Assembly: GCF_019898765.1 (NCBI RefSeq) | Contig: NZ_JAIOKB010000001.1 | Location: 62,001 to 126,000 of the forward strand | DNA: 64,000 nucleotides | Direction of reading: 5' to 3' | Source of the DNA: Sphingomonas yunnanensis | Lineage (GTDB): Bacteria > Pseudomonadota > Alphaproteobacteria > Sphingomonadales > Sphingomonadaceae | In this document: in pieces, positions 8,437 through 19,300 of the stretch | Layout: each line of letters starts with the position of its first letter | Numbering within the stretch: the first letter of the stretch is position 1 | Program-made: the position numbers and the translations under genes | The notes under the pieces: generated by a model | Told to the model about the DNA's origin: nothing | The model's input: only the letters and a program-made list of their open reading frames with translations | Databases searched by the model: none

Positions 8437-8451
8437 TCATATAGTATCGGT
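8437..8451. promoter_or_regulatory. Weak match to the island's GntR-type site
   Basis: TCATATAGTATCGGT keeps the left half-site TCATAT but only part of the right half of the TCATAT-N3-ATATGA palindrome found elsewhere in the island. It lies between the two TAGCGCTA palindromes. It could instead be part of an ordinary promoter. Confidence 0.25.
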
Positions 8452-8461
8452 TTAGCGCTAA
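8452..8461. promoter_or_regulatory. XylR-like LacI-family operator, copy 2
   Basis: TTAGCGCTAA is a perfect 10-bp palindrome with the same TAGCGCTA core as the site at 8398-8405, about 55 bp away (roughly five helical turns). Paired sites at this spacing are compatible with looping by a dimer-of-dimers repressor. Both promoters of the divergent pair could be controlled. Confidence 0.5.
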
Positions 8462-8535
8462 CGACTTGACGCATGCCCGCGATCCGCTGATCCTTCGCGT
8501 GAGCCGAGGCGGGCGCCCGGTGAGAGGGAGAGGAC

Positions 8536-9222
8536 ATGGCGGTCTGGGAGCTGTTGGCCGGCGAGCGACACGCCGCGCTCGCGATGCGCCGCGCCAGCGC
8601 CGCGGGGCGACACTTCGTCCAGGTCGTGCCGAGCGAGTTCGCCATCGTGGCGACGCGCTGCCCGATCGTGCTGACCAAACATCCAGAGACCGGCCGCTTC
8701 TACGCCGGCGCGCTGCTCGGCCTCGTGCCCGGCGAGAACCTTATCGCCGACGCGAACGGCGCGATGGACGGCCTCATGCCGCTCGATCTCGAGCGCGAGG
8801 GGTTCTTCGTGGTCGAGCAGGATATCGCCGTCGACCTCGATCACGCCCGCTTCGCCGCGGACGAGGAGGGGGTCGCGCTGTTCGACCCGGCGGGTGCACC
8901 CTCGTCGCATCTCCGCCGGGTCCAGCGCGCGCTCGGGCTGCTCCACGCCGGGCTGGCCGAGAGCGAGGCGCTGATGGCGGCGCTGCTCGGCGCGCGGCTG
9001 ATCGAGCCGATCGACGTCTCGCTCTCGTTCGACGACGGCGAGCGGCTGCGGCTCGACGGCCTGTACACCGTCAGCCGCGACGCGCTGGCCGAGCTCGACG
9101 ACGCGGCGGTGCTGAGATTGTACCGCGCCGGCCACCTCCATCACGCGCACACCTTGGTGGACTCGCTCGCGCAGGTCGCCGTGCTGGCGCATCGGCGCAA
9201 CGAGCGGCTGGCCGGCGCGTGA
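8536..9222 (+). CDS. SapC family protein
   Basis: A 228-residue protein of the SapC-like family, named after an S-layer-associated protein of Campylobacter; its biochemical role is not established. Recognisable family features are the N-terminal HFVQVVPSEFAIVATRCPIVLTKHPETGRFYAGALLGL, the EGFFVVEQDIAVDLDH region and the C-terminal LYTVSRDALAELDD. No signal peptide is seen. In sphingomonads, caulobacters and xanthomonads the gene commonly accompanies a large TonB-dependent receptor and a cupin/JmjC-like gene, exactly as here. A GAGAGGGAGAGG ribosome-binding region precedes the ATG, and its stop overlaps the next start. Confidence 0.8.
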   Translation: MAVWELLAGERHAALAMRRASAAGRHFVQVVPSEFAIVATRCPIVLTKHPETGRFYAGALLGLVPGENLIADANGAMDGLMPLDLEREGFFVVEQDIAVDLDHARFAADEEGVALFDPAGAPSSHLRRVQRALGLLHAGLAESEALMAALLGARLIEPIDVSLSFDDGERLRLDGLYTVSRDALAELDDAAVLRLYRAGHLHHAHTLVDSLAQVAVLAHRRNERLAGA

Positions 9223-10220
9223 GCGCTACCGTGGCGGAATATACGCACGCCGAGGTCAGCGCACCCGACCGATTCGACGCGCTTGTCGCGGCGTGCGAGC
9301 CATTCGCGGTACGCGGCCTGTGCGTCGACTGGCCGGTCACGCGCGCGGCGCGCCGATCGCCCGCGGCGCTGCTCGACTATGTCGCCGCACTCGACGCCGG
9401 CAAGTCGGCCGAGGCCTTCGTCGGCGCGCCCGCGATCGGTGGTCGTTACTATTACGAGGAGGCGCTCGACGGCTTCAACTTCGCGCGCGAGACGATCGGG
9501 GTGGGCGCGGCGCTGCGGCGCATGATCGAGACCGCGGGAGTCGACGGCGCGGCGACGCTCTACCTCGGCTCGCTCCCCACCGCCGCCTATCTGCCGCGCT
9601 TCGCGGAGGATAATGCGATGCCGCTGCTCCCCGTCGCGGCGCGCCCCCGCATCTGGCTCGGCCACGCCTCGACCGTAGCGTGTCACCACGACAATTTCGA
9701 CAATCTCGCCTGTGTCGTCGACGGGCGGCGGCGTTTCACGCTCTTCCCGCCCGAGGCGATCGGCGACCTCTACGTCGGCCCGATCGACCATAATATGGCG
9801 GGACAGCCGGTCGGGCTCGCGGTCGGCGCGCCCGCGGACGACGCGCGCTACCCGCGCTTCGCCACCGCGCGCGCGCGCGCGATCACGGTCGAGCTCGAAC
9901 CCGGCGACGCGCTCTATCTCCCCAAACTGTGGTGGCACCAGGTCGAGGCGCTCAGCCCGGTCAACGTGCTGGTGAACTATTGGTGGGATGCTGCCGCCAC
10001 GGGTCCGGACGCGCCTTACACCGCGATGCTGCTCGCGGTCGCGGCGATCGCGGAGCGGCCCGAGCGCGAGCGCGCGGCGTGGCGCGCCTTCTTCGACCAT
10101 TATGTGTTCCGGCCGGACGGCCACCCGCTCGCGCATCTGCCCGAGGAACGGCACGGGCTGCTCGCGCGCGGGCAAAGCGGTCGGATCCGCGCCACGGTGA
10201 TGCGGCTGTTACGCGGCTGA
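9219..10220 (+). CDS. Cupin-like (JmjC-type) Fe(II)/2-oxoglutarate hydroxylase family protein
   Basis: About 333 residues from a GTG that overlaps the sapC stop (GTGA). It carries the iron ligands of a cupin_8/JmjC hydroxylase: CHHDNFDNLACVVDGRRRFTLFPP supplies the HxD pair, and YLPKLWWHQVEAL supplies the distal His, followed by VNYWW. By family it should hydroxylate a protein or small molecule; the target is unknown. Genes of this type often sit in receptor-SapC-cupin-tryptophan-halogenase clusters, but no halogenase is present here. It contains a 16-base alternating CG tract at about 9866-9881. Confidence 0.8.
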   Translation: MSATVAEYTHAEVSAPDRFDALVAACEPFAVRGLCVDWPVTRAARRSPAALLDYVAALDAGKSAEAFVGAPAIGGRYYYEEALDGFNFARETIGVGAALRRMIETAGVDGAATLYLGSLPTAAYLPRFAEDNAMPLLPVAARPRIWLGHASTVACHHDNFDNLACVVDGRRRFTLFPPEAIGDLYVGPIDHNMAGQPVGLAVGAPADDARYPRFATARARAITVELEPGDALYLPKLWWHQVEALSPVNVLVNYWWDAAATGPDAPYTAMLLAVAAIAERPERERAAWRAFFDHYVFRPDGHPLAHLPEERHGLLARGQSGRIRATVMRLLRG

Positions 10221-10236
10221 GCGGGGGAGGGCGAGG

Positions 10237-12579
10237 ATGACGCAGCGGGACGGGGTGACGCGACGCGACGCGATCGGCGCGGCGGCGGGGACGGCGGCGC
10301 TCGCGGCGCTGCCCGCGCGCGGCGAGGAGAGAGCGGCCGATCGTCAGCGCCTCTGGTACCGCCAGCCCGCGAGCGTGTGGACCGAGGCGCTGCCGGTCGG
10401 TAACGGCCGGCTCGGCGCGATGGTGTTCGGCGGCACCGCGCGTGAGCGGCTCCAGCTCAACGAGAGCAGCCTGTGGGGCGGGGGCCCCTATGATCCGGTC
10501 AACCCTGCGGCGCGTGCGGCGCTGCCCGAGGTGCGGCGGCTGATCGCCGCCGGGCGCTACGCCGAGGCGCAGGCGCTCGCCAACGCCGAGGTGATGGCCA
10601 AGCCGCTCAGTCAGATGTCGTACCAGCCGATCGGCGACCTGATCCTGAAACTCCCCGGCCTGGGCGCGGTGAGCGACTATCACCGCGAGCTCGACCTCGA
10701 CGCGGCGCTGGCGACCACCAGCTTCACCGCGGGTGGCGTGCGCTATCGGCGGCGCGTGCTGGCGTCGCCGCTCGACCAGGTCATCGCGGTCGAGCTCAGC
10801 GCCGACCGCGCCGGCGCGATCGACCTCGACGTCATGTTCGACACGCCGCAGCGCGGTGCGGTGACGGTCGCTGGCGACACGCTCGCGCTCGATGGGCGCG
10901 CGCCCGACGAGCACGGCGTGGCGGGCGCGACGAGGTTCGCAGGGCGCGTGCGGGTGCTGCCGCGCGGCGGCATTCTGGAAGTGGGCGAGGGGCGGCTGAC
11001 GCTGCGCGGCGCCGACGCGGTGACGATCCTGGTCGCGCTGGCGACGAGCTACCGCCGCTTCGACGACGTCGGCGGCGACGCCGGCGCCTTCGCGATGGCG
11101 GAGCTCGCGCGCGCGGCCACCAAGCCCTTCGCGCTCCTCGCCGCCGACACCGCGCGCGAGCATCGCCGGCTGTTCCGCCGAGTCACGCTCGATCTCGGCC
11201 GCACCGCCGCGGCCGAGCGGCCGACCGACGAGCGCGTGCGTGCCAGCCAGCGGGGCGACGATCCCGCCCTGGCGCAGCTCTACTTCGACTATGGCCGCTA
11301 CCTGCTGATCTGCTCGTCGCGCCCCGGCGGCCAGCCCGCCAACCTGCAAGGCCTGTGGAACGAGAGCGTCAAGCCGCCGTGGGGCTCGAAGTACACGATC
11401 AACATCAACACCGAGATGAATTATTGGCCGGCCGAGGTGACCGCGCTCGCCGAGTGCACCACGCCGCTAGTGCAGATGGTGCGCGACCTGGCGGTGACGG
11501 GCGAGCGCACCGCGCGCGCGATGTACGGAGCGCGCGGCTGGGTGGCACACCACAATACCGACGGCTGGCGCGCCACGGCGCCGATCGACGGCGCGCAATA
11601 TGGCCTGTGGCCGACCGGCGGCGCGTGGCTCTGCACGCACCTGTGGGACCGCTACGATTATGGCCGCGACCTCGACTATCTGCGCTCGGTCTACCCGCTG
11701 ATGCGCGGCGCCGCGCTGTTCTTCCTCGACACGCTCCAGGTCGACGCGGCGAGCGGGCGTTTGATGACGAGTCCCTCGCTCTCGCCCGAGAACGTCCACC
11801 CGCGTGGCGCCGCGATCTGCGCCGGGCCGGCGATGGACCAGCAGATCCTGCGCGACCTGTTCGACCAGACCGCGCGCGCCGCGGCGCTGCTCGGCAGCGA
11901 CGCCGTCCTCGCGAGCGAGATCACCGCGGCGCGCGCGCGGCTCGCGCCAGACAAGATCGGCGCGCAGGGGCAGCTGCAGGAATGGCAGGAGGACTGGGAC
12001 GCGGCCGCCCCCGAGCCAAACCACCGCCACGTCTCGCATCTGTATGCCCTGTTCCCCAGCACGCAGATCGACGTCGAGCGCAGCCCCGCGCTGGCCGCGG
12101 CGGCGCGGCGCTCGCTCGAGCTGCGCGGCGACGAGTCGACCGGATGGGCGACCGCGTGGCGCGCCAACCTATGGGCGCGTCTGCGCGACGGCGAGCATGC
12201 GCACCGCATCCTGGCCTATCTGCTCGGCCCCGAGCGTACTTATCCCAACCTGTTCGACTCCCACCCGCCGTTCCAGATCGACGGCAATTTCGGCGGCGCG
12301 CGCGCGATCGCCGAGATGCTGCTGCAGAGCCACGGCGACGAGATCCTGCTGCTCCCCGCGCTGCCGCGCGCCTGGCCGAGCGGCGCGGTCAGCGGGCTGC
12401 GCGCGCGCGGCGCGCGGCGGGTGGAGCTGACGTGGCGGGCGGGCGCGGTCGAGCGTGTCGCAGTCAGCGCCGACGTCGCGGGGACCGTGACCGTGCGCGC
12501 CGGCACGCGGCGCGTCAACGCGCGGCTGGGCGCGGGCGAGGTGCTGCGGCTGCGCGGACCGGATCTGCGGCGGGGATAG
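10237..12579 (+). CDS. GH95 family glycoside hydrolase (alpha-L-fucosidase or alpha-L-galactosidase type)
   Basis: A 780-residue exported enzyme. The N-terminus VTRRDAIGAAAGTAALAAL looks like a twin-arginine signal. The GH95 N-terminal beta domain follows (WYRQPASVWTEALPVGNGRLGAMVFGG, LNESSLWGGGPYDP). The catalytic (alpha/alpha)6 barrel includes TININTEMNYWPAEV, which carries the paired Asn positions known from bifidobacterial AfcA, then RHVSHLYALFPS, WATAWRANLWARL and PFQIDGNFGGARAIAEML. It removes terminal L-fucose or L-galactose from glycans; the sequence alone does not say which. The GAGGGCGAGG site before the ATG and the 16-base gap place it in one operon with sapC and the cupin. Confidence 0.88.
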   Translation: MTQRDGVTRRDAIGAAAGTAALAALPARGEERAADRQRLWYRQPASVWTEALPVGNGRLGAMVFGGTARERLQLNESSLWGGGPYDPVNPAARAALPEVRRLIAAGRYAEAQALANAEVMAKPLSQMSYQPIGDLILKLPGLGAVSDYHRELDLDAALATTSFTAGGVRYRRRVLASPLDQVIAVELSADRAGAIDLDVMFDTPQRGAVTVAGDTLALDGRAPDEHGVAGATRFAGRVRVLPRGGILEVGEGRLTLRGADAVTILVALATSYRRFDDVGGDAGAFAMAELARAATKPFALLAADTAREHRRLFRRVTLDLGRTAAAERPTDERVRASQRGDDPALAQLYFDYGRYLLICSSRPGGQPANLQGLWNESVKPPWGSKYTININTEMNYWPAEVTALAECTTPLVQMVRDLAVTGERTARAMYGARGWVAHHNTDGWRATAPIDGAQYGLWPTGGAWLCTHLWDRYDYGRDLDYLRSVYPLMRGAALFFLDTLQVDAASGRLMTSPSLSPENVHPRGAAICAGPAMDQQILRDLFDQTARAAALLGSDAVLASEITAARARLAPDKIGAQGQLQEWQEDWDAAAPEPNHRHVSHLYALFPSTQIDVERSPALAAAARRSLELRGDESTGWATAWRANLWARLRDGEHAHRILAYLLGPERTYPNLFDSHPPFQIDGNFGGARAIAEMLLQSHGDEILLLPALPRAWPSGAVSGLRARGARRVELTWRAGAVERVAVSADVAGTVTVRAGTRRVNARLGAGEVLRLRGPDLRRG

Positions 12580-12588
12580 GTGGAGGGG

Positions 12589-12672
12589 TGAGGGTTGGGG
12601 CGCCTCCTCGAGCGGAGCGCCTGTGGCGACGCCCCACCCCAATCCCCCCAAGAAGGGAGGGGCTCACTCCGC
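12589..12672. repeat. GC-rich intergenic repeat between convergent GH95 and GH43 genes
   Basis: The gap contains inverted G-rich and C-rich stretches (GGGGTGAGGGTTGGGGCG and CGCCCCACCCCAATCCCCCC, then AAGGGAGGGG). This resembles the short imperfect palindromic repeats scattered between sphingomonad genes, and it may also act as a bidirectional terminator. No gene is supported between 12580 and 12753. Confidence 0.45.
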
Positions 12673-12753
12673 TCTCACGCGGCCTGTCATCACCGCGCAG
12701 GCCGCACGTGCGTGAGCGATAGCGCAGGGCGCGTCACCGGCACCCGCTCCACA

Positions 12754-14412
12754 TCACGGCGCCTCGACGAACGGCCCGATCACGGTACCGACGAAGCCGC
12801 CGGCGCGCTGCGTACTGAGGAAGGTGGAGTCGAGCCGGTCGGTGAGCGTCCGCTTCTGCCTGCCCACCGTATAGTCGAACGCCATCGTCCCGCCGTCCGC
12901 GCGGATCGTCAGCGTCACCGTACCGGTGACGTCGACCGGCGCCGAGGCGACCAGCGTGTCGCTGTCCGCCAGGTCACGCTGGTACAGCGCCACCACCGTC
13001 CTGCCATCGACGCGGGCGACCGCGAATTCGAGCAGCGAGCGGTCGTTCTGCACCGCCGCCAGCCCCGCGCGCGCGCCGTCGCGATGGGGATCGAAGCGAA
13101 GCACGGTCGATATCGTGGCGACATGGTGCTGCTGGCGCCGCCCGAGGAAGGCGGGCGTGCCGCTCAGGTCCCCGAAGCGCGCGGCGGGACGCAGCTCGAG
13201 CGCGCCCCCGGCGAGCCGGTAGAAGGGCTGACGCGGCGTGCGGATGCCGATCCACTGCATGGCGAGCTTGCCGCCGTCGAACTCGTCGACATAGCCGAAA
13301 TCGTCCCCCGTCGGCAGCGTCGCGGCGGGCCCGGCGGGGAGCCGGGGCCGCGGCGCGGTGAAGGGGATCGCGCGGCCGCGCTCTAGGATGTGCGGCCAGC
13401 CGTCGCGCCACGTCACCGGCAGCAGGAAGGTCTCGCGCCCGATATTATAATGACCGTCGGCATAGGGCCGCGTCGCCAGGAAGGTGGCCCACCAGTCGCC
13501 GTTCTGCGTCTGGACCAGCTTGGCGTGCCCCGCCGAGGTGACCGGATGCGCGCGGCCCGCGGCCAGGTCGCGCTGCGTCAGGATCGGGTTGCCCGAATAG
13601 GGGGTGAACGGCCCGCGCAGCGCGCTCGCTCGGAACACCACCTGCGAGTGGTTGTCGCCGGTGCCCCCCTCCGCCGCGGTGAGATAGTAGAAGCCGTCTC
13701 TCTTGAGCAGGTGCGGCCCCTCGATCCACACCGGCTTGGTGGCGAGATCGACACCGCCGTTGACGAGCTGCGTGCTCTCCCCGACCATCTTGCCCGCGCG
13801 CCAGTCATATTCCTGCACCCACAGCGCGCGGTGGCCGTCGTAGCGCGGCGGCTCGTTCGGCGCGCGGTTGTTGATGATATAAGCGCGGTCGCCCTCCCAG
13901 AAGATCGACGGGTCGATCCCCTCGAAGGGCAGCCAGATCGGCTGGGACCAGGGGCCGCTCGGATCACGTGCGGTGATGACGAAATTGCCGCCGCAGGAGA
14001 CGCAGGTGTTGGCGATGTAGAAGACGCCGGCGTGGTAGGAGATGTCCGGCGCGAACACGGCCTCGGAGACGCGCCGGCCGGTGAGATCGAGCTGATCGGG
14101 TCGGTCGATCGCGTTGCCGATCTGGGTCCAGTCGACCAGGTTCTTCGAGTGGAACACGGGCAAGCCGGGAAAGTGCGCGAACGACGAGTTGACGAGGTAG
14201 TAATCGTCGCCGACGCGCGTGACCGACGGGTCGGGATAATAGCCGCTGAGGATCGGGTTGCGGTACTGGCCGCTCGACAGCGGCGCCTGCTCCTGCGTGC
14301 GACCCTCGTACGTGAAGCGCTCGAAGCGCGCGACCTGTGCGGCGGCGGTGGCGCTGATGACCGTCAGCAGCGCGGCCGCACCTGTTCCTATCTGCCCCGT
14401 GACCCGCCGCAT
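12754..14412 (-). CDS. Exported GH43 family enzyme (beta-xylosidase / alpha-L-arabinofuranosidase type)
   Basis: The 552-residue protein starts at ATG 14412 with a signal peptide (MRRVTGQIGTGAAALLTVISATAAAQ). The five-bladed propeller of GH43 begins YRNPILSGYYPDPSVTRVGDDYYLVNSSF, with the catalytic base Asp in YPDPS. EGIDPSIFWEGD gives the pKa-tuning Asp, and IEGPHLLKRDGFYYLTAAEGGT gives the general-acid Glu. A C-terminal beta-sandwich of about 200 residues (FDGGKLAMQWIGIRTP onward) matches the accessory domain of xylosidase-type GH43 members. It acts in the periplasm or outside, releasing xylose or arabinose from oligosaccharides. It diverges from the CE1 esterase gene. Confidence 0.87.
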   Translation of the reverse strand: MRRVTGQIGTGAAALLTVISATAAAQVARFERFTYEGRTQEQAPLSSGQYRNPILSGYYPDPSVTRVGDDYYLVNSSFAHFPGLPVFHSKNLVDWTQIGNAIDRPDQLDLTGRRVSEAVFAPDISYHAGVFYIANTCVSCGGNFVITARDPSGPWSQPIWLPFEGIDPSIFWEGDRAYIINNRAPNEPPRYDGHRALWVQEYDWRAGKMVGESTQLVNGGVDLATKPVWIEGPHLLKRDGFYYLTAAEGGTGDNHSQVVFRASALRGPFTPYSGNPILTQRDLAAGRAHPVTSAGHAKLVQTQNGDWWATFLATRPYADGHYNIGRETFLLPVTWRDGWPHILERGRAIPFTAPRPRLPAGPAATLPTGDDFGYVDEFDGGKLAMQWIGIRTPRQPFYRLAGGALELRPAARFGDLSGTPAFLGRRQQHHVATISTVLRFDPHRDGARAGLAAVQNDRSLLEFAVARVDGRTVVALYQRDLADSDTLVASAPVDVTGTVTLTIRADGGTMAFDYTVGRQKRTLTDRLDSTFLSTQRAGGFVGTVIGPFVEAP

Positions 14413-14550
14413 CTCGCCCCCCTGTCTTGTATCAGCCGCATCGTACGGGTTACCGCTACCATGACAAGGCACGGCCTTGCTGAGGCGGCGTCCTGAGCTC
14501 GGCCCGACATCCACCGTGCGCTCGTTGTCGAGGCCGTTGCACCAGCGAGC

Positions 14551-14573
14551 GGTGGATCCTGATCGAGTTCAGA
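14551..14573. repeat. Degenerate half-copy of the palindromic repeat found at 28.5, 33.0 and 44.5 kb
   Basis: GGTGGATCCTGATCGAGTTC followed by AGATT matches one arm of the long palindromic repeat (arm: GGTGGATCCTGAAACGAGTT then CAGGATGACG) with a few changes. No partner arm is present nearby, so this is a solo remnant in the divergent GH43/CE1 promoter region. Confidence 0.5.
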
Positions 14574-14609
14574 TTCCTGCGCCTTGCACCGCCTCACGAA
14601 TGCTGTAGA

Positions 14610-15861
<1,252 letters not shown>

Positions 15862-15972
15862 CCGCGGGCTAGGCCTCGATGCTGGTACAACATCGATAAT
15901 CCCAGGCGGAGCGCGGGTCTCTTCGTCGAACACGCGAGATAAGCACCGGCTGTTTTTATGTGCGAGAGAGTG

Positions 15973-16000
15973 TTGACACAGAAGGGGGCATGACTAGGCT
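15973..16000 (+). promoter_or_regulatory. Probable sigma-70 promoter of the second TonB receptor
   Basis: A perfect -35 hexamer TTGACA (15973-15978) is followed after 16 bases by TAGGCT (15995-16000), a modest -10. The LacI-type operator at 16005-16018 begins right where transcription would start, an arrangement typical of repression. Confidence 0.5.
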
Positions 16001-16004
16001 TCTA

Positions 16005-16018
16005 TGGTAACGTTACCG
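16005..16018. promoter_or_regulatory. LacI-family operator TGGTAACGTTACCG, copy 1
   Basis: The 14-mer contains the perfect 12-bp palindrome GGTAACGTTACC with the central CG typical of LacI-family operators. The identical 14-mer occurs at 39237-39250, between the lacI gene and its MFS neighbour, which points to the LacI protein of 38058-39116 as the likely repressor of this receptor. Confidence 0.7.
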
Positions 16019-16312
16019 TGGCGGCTGGTCGCCGAATCGATCGTCTGATCGAAGACCTGCCTCCCCGAACCATGTAAAAGCGTGCGGGAAGAGGAGGGTG
16101 GCGCACCATCGTCGCGGTGGTGGGAAAGCTTTCGTTACGAAGCGCGAACGCGCGGCGGGCCGAGGTCTTGTACGATCGCCGGAACGAAGACGTGCCACCA
16201 GCGCCCGAGTCTCGCCATGACCATGCCGAGGAGTGCGGCTCATCGTCGAGCCGGCTGCCGCATGGTGCTGACAATCAGAGATAAACGACAGAAACTCTTG
16301 GAGGAGGGGACG
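16019..16312 (+). other. Long non-coding leader before the second TonB receptor
   Basis: About 294 bases separate the operator from the receptor start. Frames here run into the receptor without a ribosome-binding site, and I see no convincing small gene. The stretch may be an untranslated leader or hold a second promoter; no known riboswitch was recognised. Confidence 0.4.
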
Positions 16313-19300
16313 ATGATGAGAGCCACTACGAGCGCGCGCCGCGCCGGGATGCGGGGCGGTGTCGCCTTCGCCGCGCTGGTCACCGCGATCGCGCTGCCCG
16401 CGACCGCTTGGGCACAGTCGGCACCGGCCGGACAAGAAGCGGGCGCCGCGACGACGCCGGCCGACGTGCCGCCGCAGCTCGACACCACCGCCGCTTCCAC
16501 CGCCCAGCCGGAGCAGGAGACCGCGGGCACGCGCGATGCCGCGGCGCAGGATATCATCGTCACCGGCTCGCGCATCACCACGGGTGGCTTCACCGCGCCG
16601 ACGCCGACGACCGTGATCGACTCGGGCGCGATCGCGGCCAACGCGCAGCCCAACGTCTTCACCACCATCTCGCAGCTACCCTCGCTCCAGGGCTCAACGG
16701 GCACCAGCGTCAACACCTTCAGCACGTCGAGCGGCGCGCAGGGGCTGAGCTCCTTCTCGCTGCGCGGTGTCGGCGCGATCCGCACGCTGACCCTGATCGA
16801 CGGGCAGCGCGTCGTCGGCGCCAATGTCACCGGCGTGCCCGACGTGAGCCAGTTCCCGCAGCTGCTGATCAAGCGGGTCGACGTGGTCAACGGCGGCGCT
16901 TCCGCCTCCTACGGCTCGGACGCGGTCGGCGGCGTGGTCAACTTCATCACCGACACGCGCTTCAAGGGCGTCAAGGGCAACGTCCAGGGTGGCATCACCG
17001 ACTATGGCGACAACGAGCAGGTACTCGTCCAGCTCGCCGCGGGTACCAGCCTGCTCGACGACCGACTCCATATCGTCGGCAGCACCGAATATGCGCGGGA
17101 CGAGGGCGTCGGCGGCGGCGAGTTCGGCATCGGGCTGGCCGGCGGACGCGACTGGTTCAAGCAGACCACGTTGGTCAACCGCAACGTCACCAATGACGGC
17201 TCACCGCAGTACGTGCTGCGCGATTACGCGCAGTCGATCACCTTCACCAAATATGGCCTGATCACCGCGGGACCGCTCCAGGGCATCGCCTTCGACCAGT
17301 CGGGCAGCCCGTTCCAATTCCAGTACGGCTCGAACGGCGTGCCGTCGCGGACCGCCTCTGGCGCGGTGATCGGCTGTTTCGCGGGCTTCTGCCAGGGCGG
17401 CGATCTTTCCGGCAACGTCGACGCCGGGCGCTCGCTGCTGTCGGGGCTGGAACGGCTCAACAGCTACGGGCGGATCGGCTTCGACTTCGCGCCCAACAAC
17501 GAGATCTACGTCACGTCGAACATCGCGCAGGTGAAGACCAACAACCAGCCGGTCGGCGGGCAGAACCGCCCCGCGCTGACGATCCAGTGTACCAACCCTT
17601 ACGTCCCGGCGCAGATCAAGGCGGCCTGCACCACCGCGGGGATCAGCCAGTTCCAGTTCGGCACCAGCAACGCCGCGCTGGGCAACACCCAGGTCCACAC
17701 CGACCGGCGCCAGTATCGCTTCGTCGTCGGCGCGAAGGGGCGCCAGCCGGTGCTCGGATCGGACTGGAGCTACGACATCTACGTCGAGCACGGCACCAAC
17801 AAGACCAAGATCGACGTCGATAACATCCTGCTGACCCAGCGCTATAACAACGCCATCAACGCGACCTCGCTAGACGGCGCGATCGTCTGCGCCAACCCGG
17901 TCGCGCGCGCCGCGGGCTGTCAGCCGCTCAACGTCTTCGGCGGGAACCCGTCGCAGCAGTCGCTGGACTACGTCATGCCCGCCAACGGCCCTCGTCAGCG
18001 CACGCGCCAGACGCAGGACGTCGCCAGCCTCAACTTCTCGGGCTCGCCGTTCAGCTCCTGGGCAGGGCCAGTGTCGATCGCTTTCGGCGGTGAGTTCCGC
18101 CATGAATTCTACAAGGTCACCGCCGACCCTTACGGCGCGGGGATCGCCAATCAGCCCTATGACTCGATCTACCCGTTCGATCCGGTCCAGCTGCCCGCGG
18201 GCAACAATTGGTACGCCGGCAACTATAAGAACGGGACCGGCGCCTACAGCGTGAAGGAGGCCTTCTTCGAGGCCGCGGTGCCGCTGCTCGACGGTGACTC
18301 GGTCGGTCGCGCGAGCGTCAGCGGCGCGGCGCGCGTCACCGACTACAGCACCTCCGGCACGGTCTGGGCGTGGAAGGTCGGCGGCACCTGGGACCTGCCG
18401 ATCGACGGCTTCCGCCTGCGCGGCGTCACCTCGCGCGACGTCCGCGCACCCAACCTGTCCGAGCTGTTCGCCGCGCCGGTGACGACGACGCAGCCGAACT
18501 TCTTCGACCCGTTCCGCAACGTCAACGTGCTCGCGATCCAGAACACGATCGGCAACCCCGCGCTCACCCCCGAGATCGCGCGCAACACCACCGCGGGCAT
18601 CGCCTTCTCGGGATCGAGCTGGTTGCCGGGCCTGAGCCTGTCGTTCGACTGGTACAAGCTCAAGATCACCGACGTGATCTCGAGCCTGGGCGCGGGCGAC
18701 ATCGTCGACCTTTGCTATCGCAACATCCTGCCGGGTACGTGCAGCGCCTTCAACCTGAACAACCAGGCGGGACCGAACTTCATCAACGTCCAGGCCTTCA
18801 ACCTGGCGTCGATCGACACCTCGGGCTTCGACATCGAGGCGAGCTATCGCTGGCAGCGGCCGCTCGGCCTGCCGGGCCGGCTGACGGTGCGCGCGCTGGC
18901 GACGCACATCAGCAAGTTCGTCACTGACACCGGGCTCACCGGCACGATCCCGAACGACACCGCCGGGGTCAACACCGGCAACACGCCTGATTGGAAGTGG
19001 CTGGCGGTGCAGACCTATGAGGGTGACGACTTCTCGCTGCTGGTGCAGGAGCGCTGGTTCAGCGACGGCGTGCTCGGCAACCAGTACGTCGTCTGCGATC
19101 CCGGCACCTGCCCAGTCTCGACCAACCAGCACCCGACGATCGATCAGAACTTCATGCCGGGCGCCTTCTACATGGACGTGGGCGGCACCTACAACATCAC
19201 CGAGGCGGTGACGGCCTATGCCAAGGTCGACAACCTCTTCAACCGCGACCCGGCCAAGTCGCCGTTCTTCGTCAACCCGGCGCTGTACGACGTGCTCGGG

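Noticed and set aside
5225..8455. A 1076-codon open frame antisense to the first TonB receptor
   Set aside because: The receptor on the other strand has full motif support. The antisense translation is Arg/Val/Glu/Ala-rich with no recognisable domain, as expected for a shadow frame in GC-rich DNA. The same applies to the other long shadow frames in the window.
16082..16312. N-terminal extension of the second TonB receptor
   Set aside because: The extra 77 residues are not signal-like and lack a ribosome-binding site, while ATG 16313 has a strong one and begins a proper signal peptide.
16013..16435. Minus-strand frame in the leader of the second receptor
   Set aside because: Its translation is Arg/Gly/His-rich without pattern and it overlaps the receptor start; no ribosome-binding site was found.
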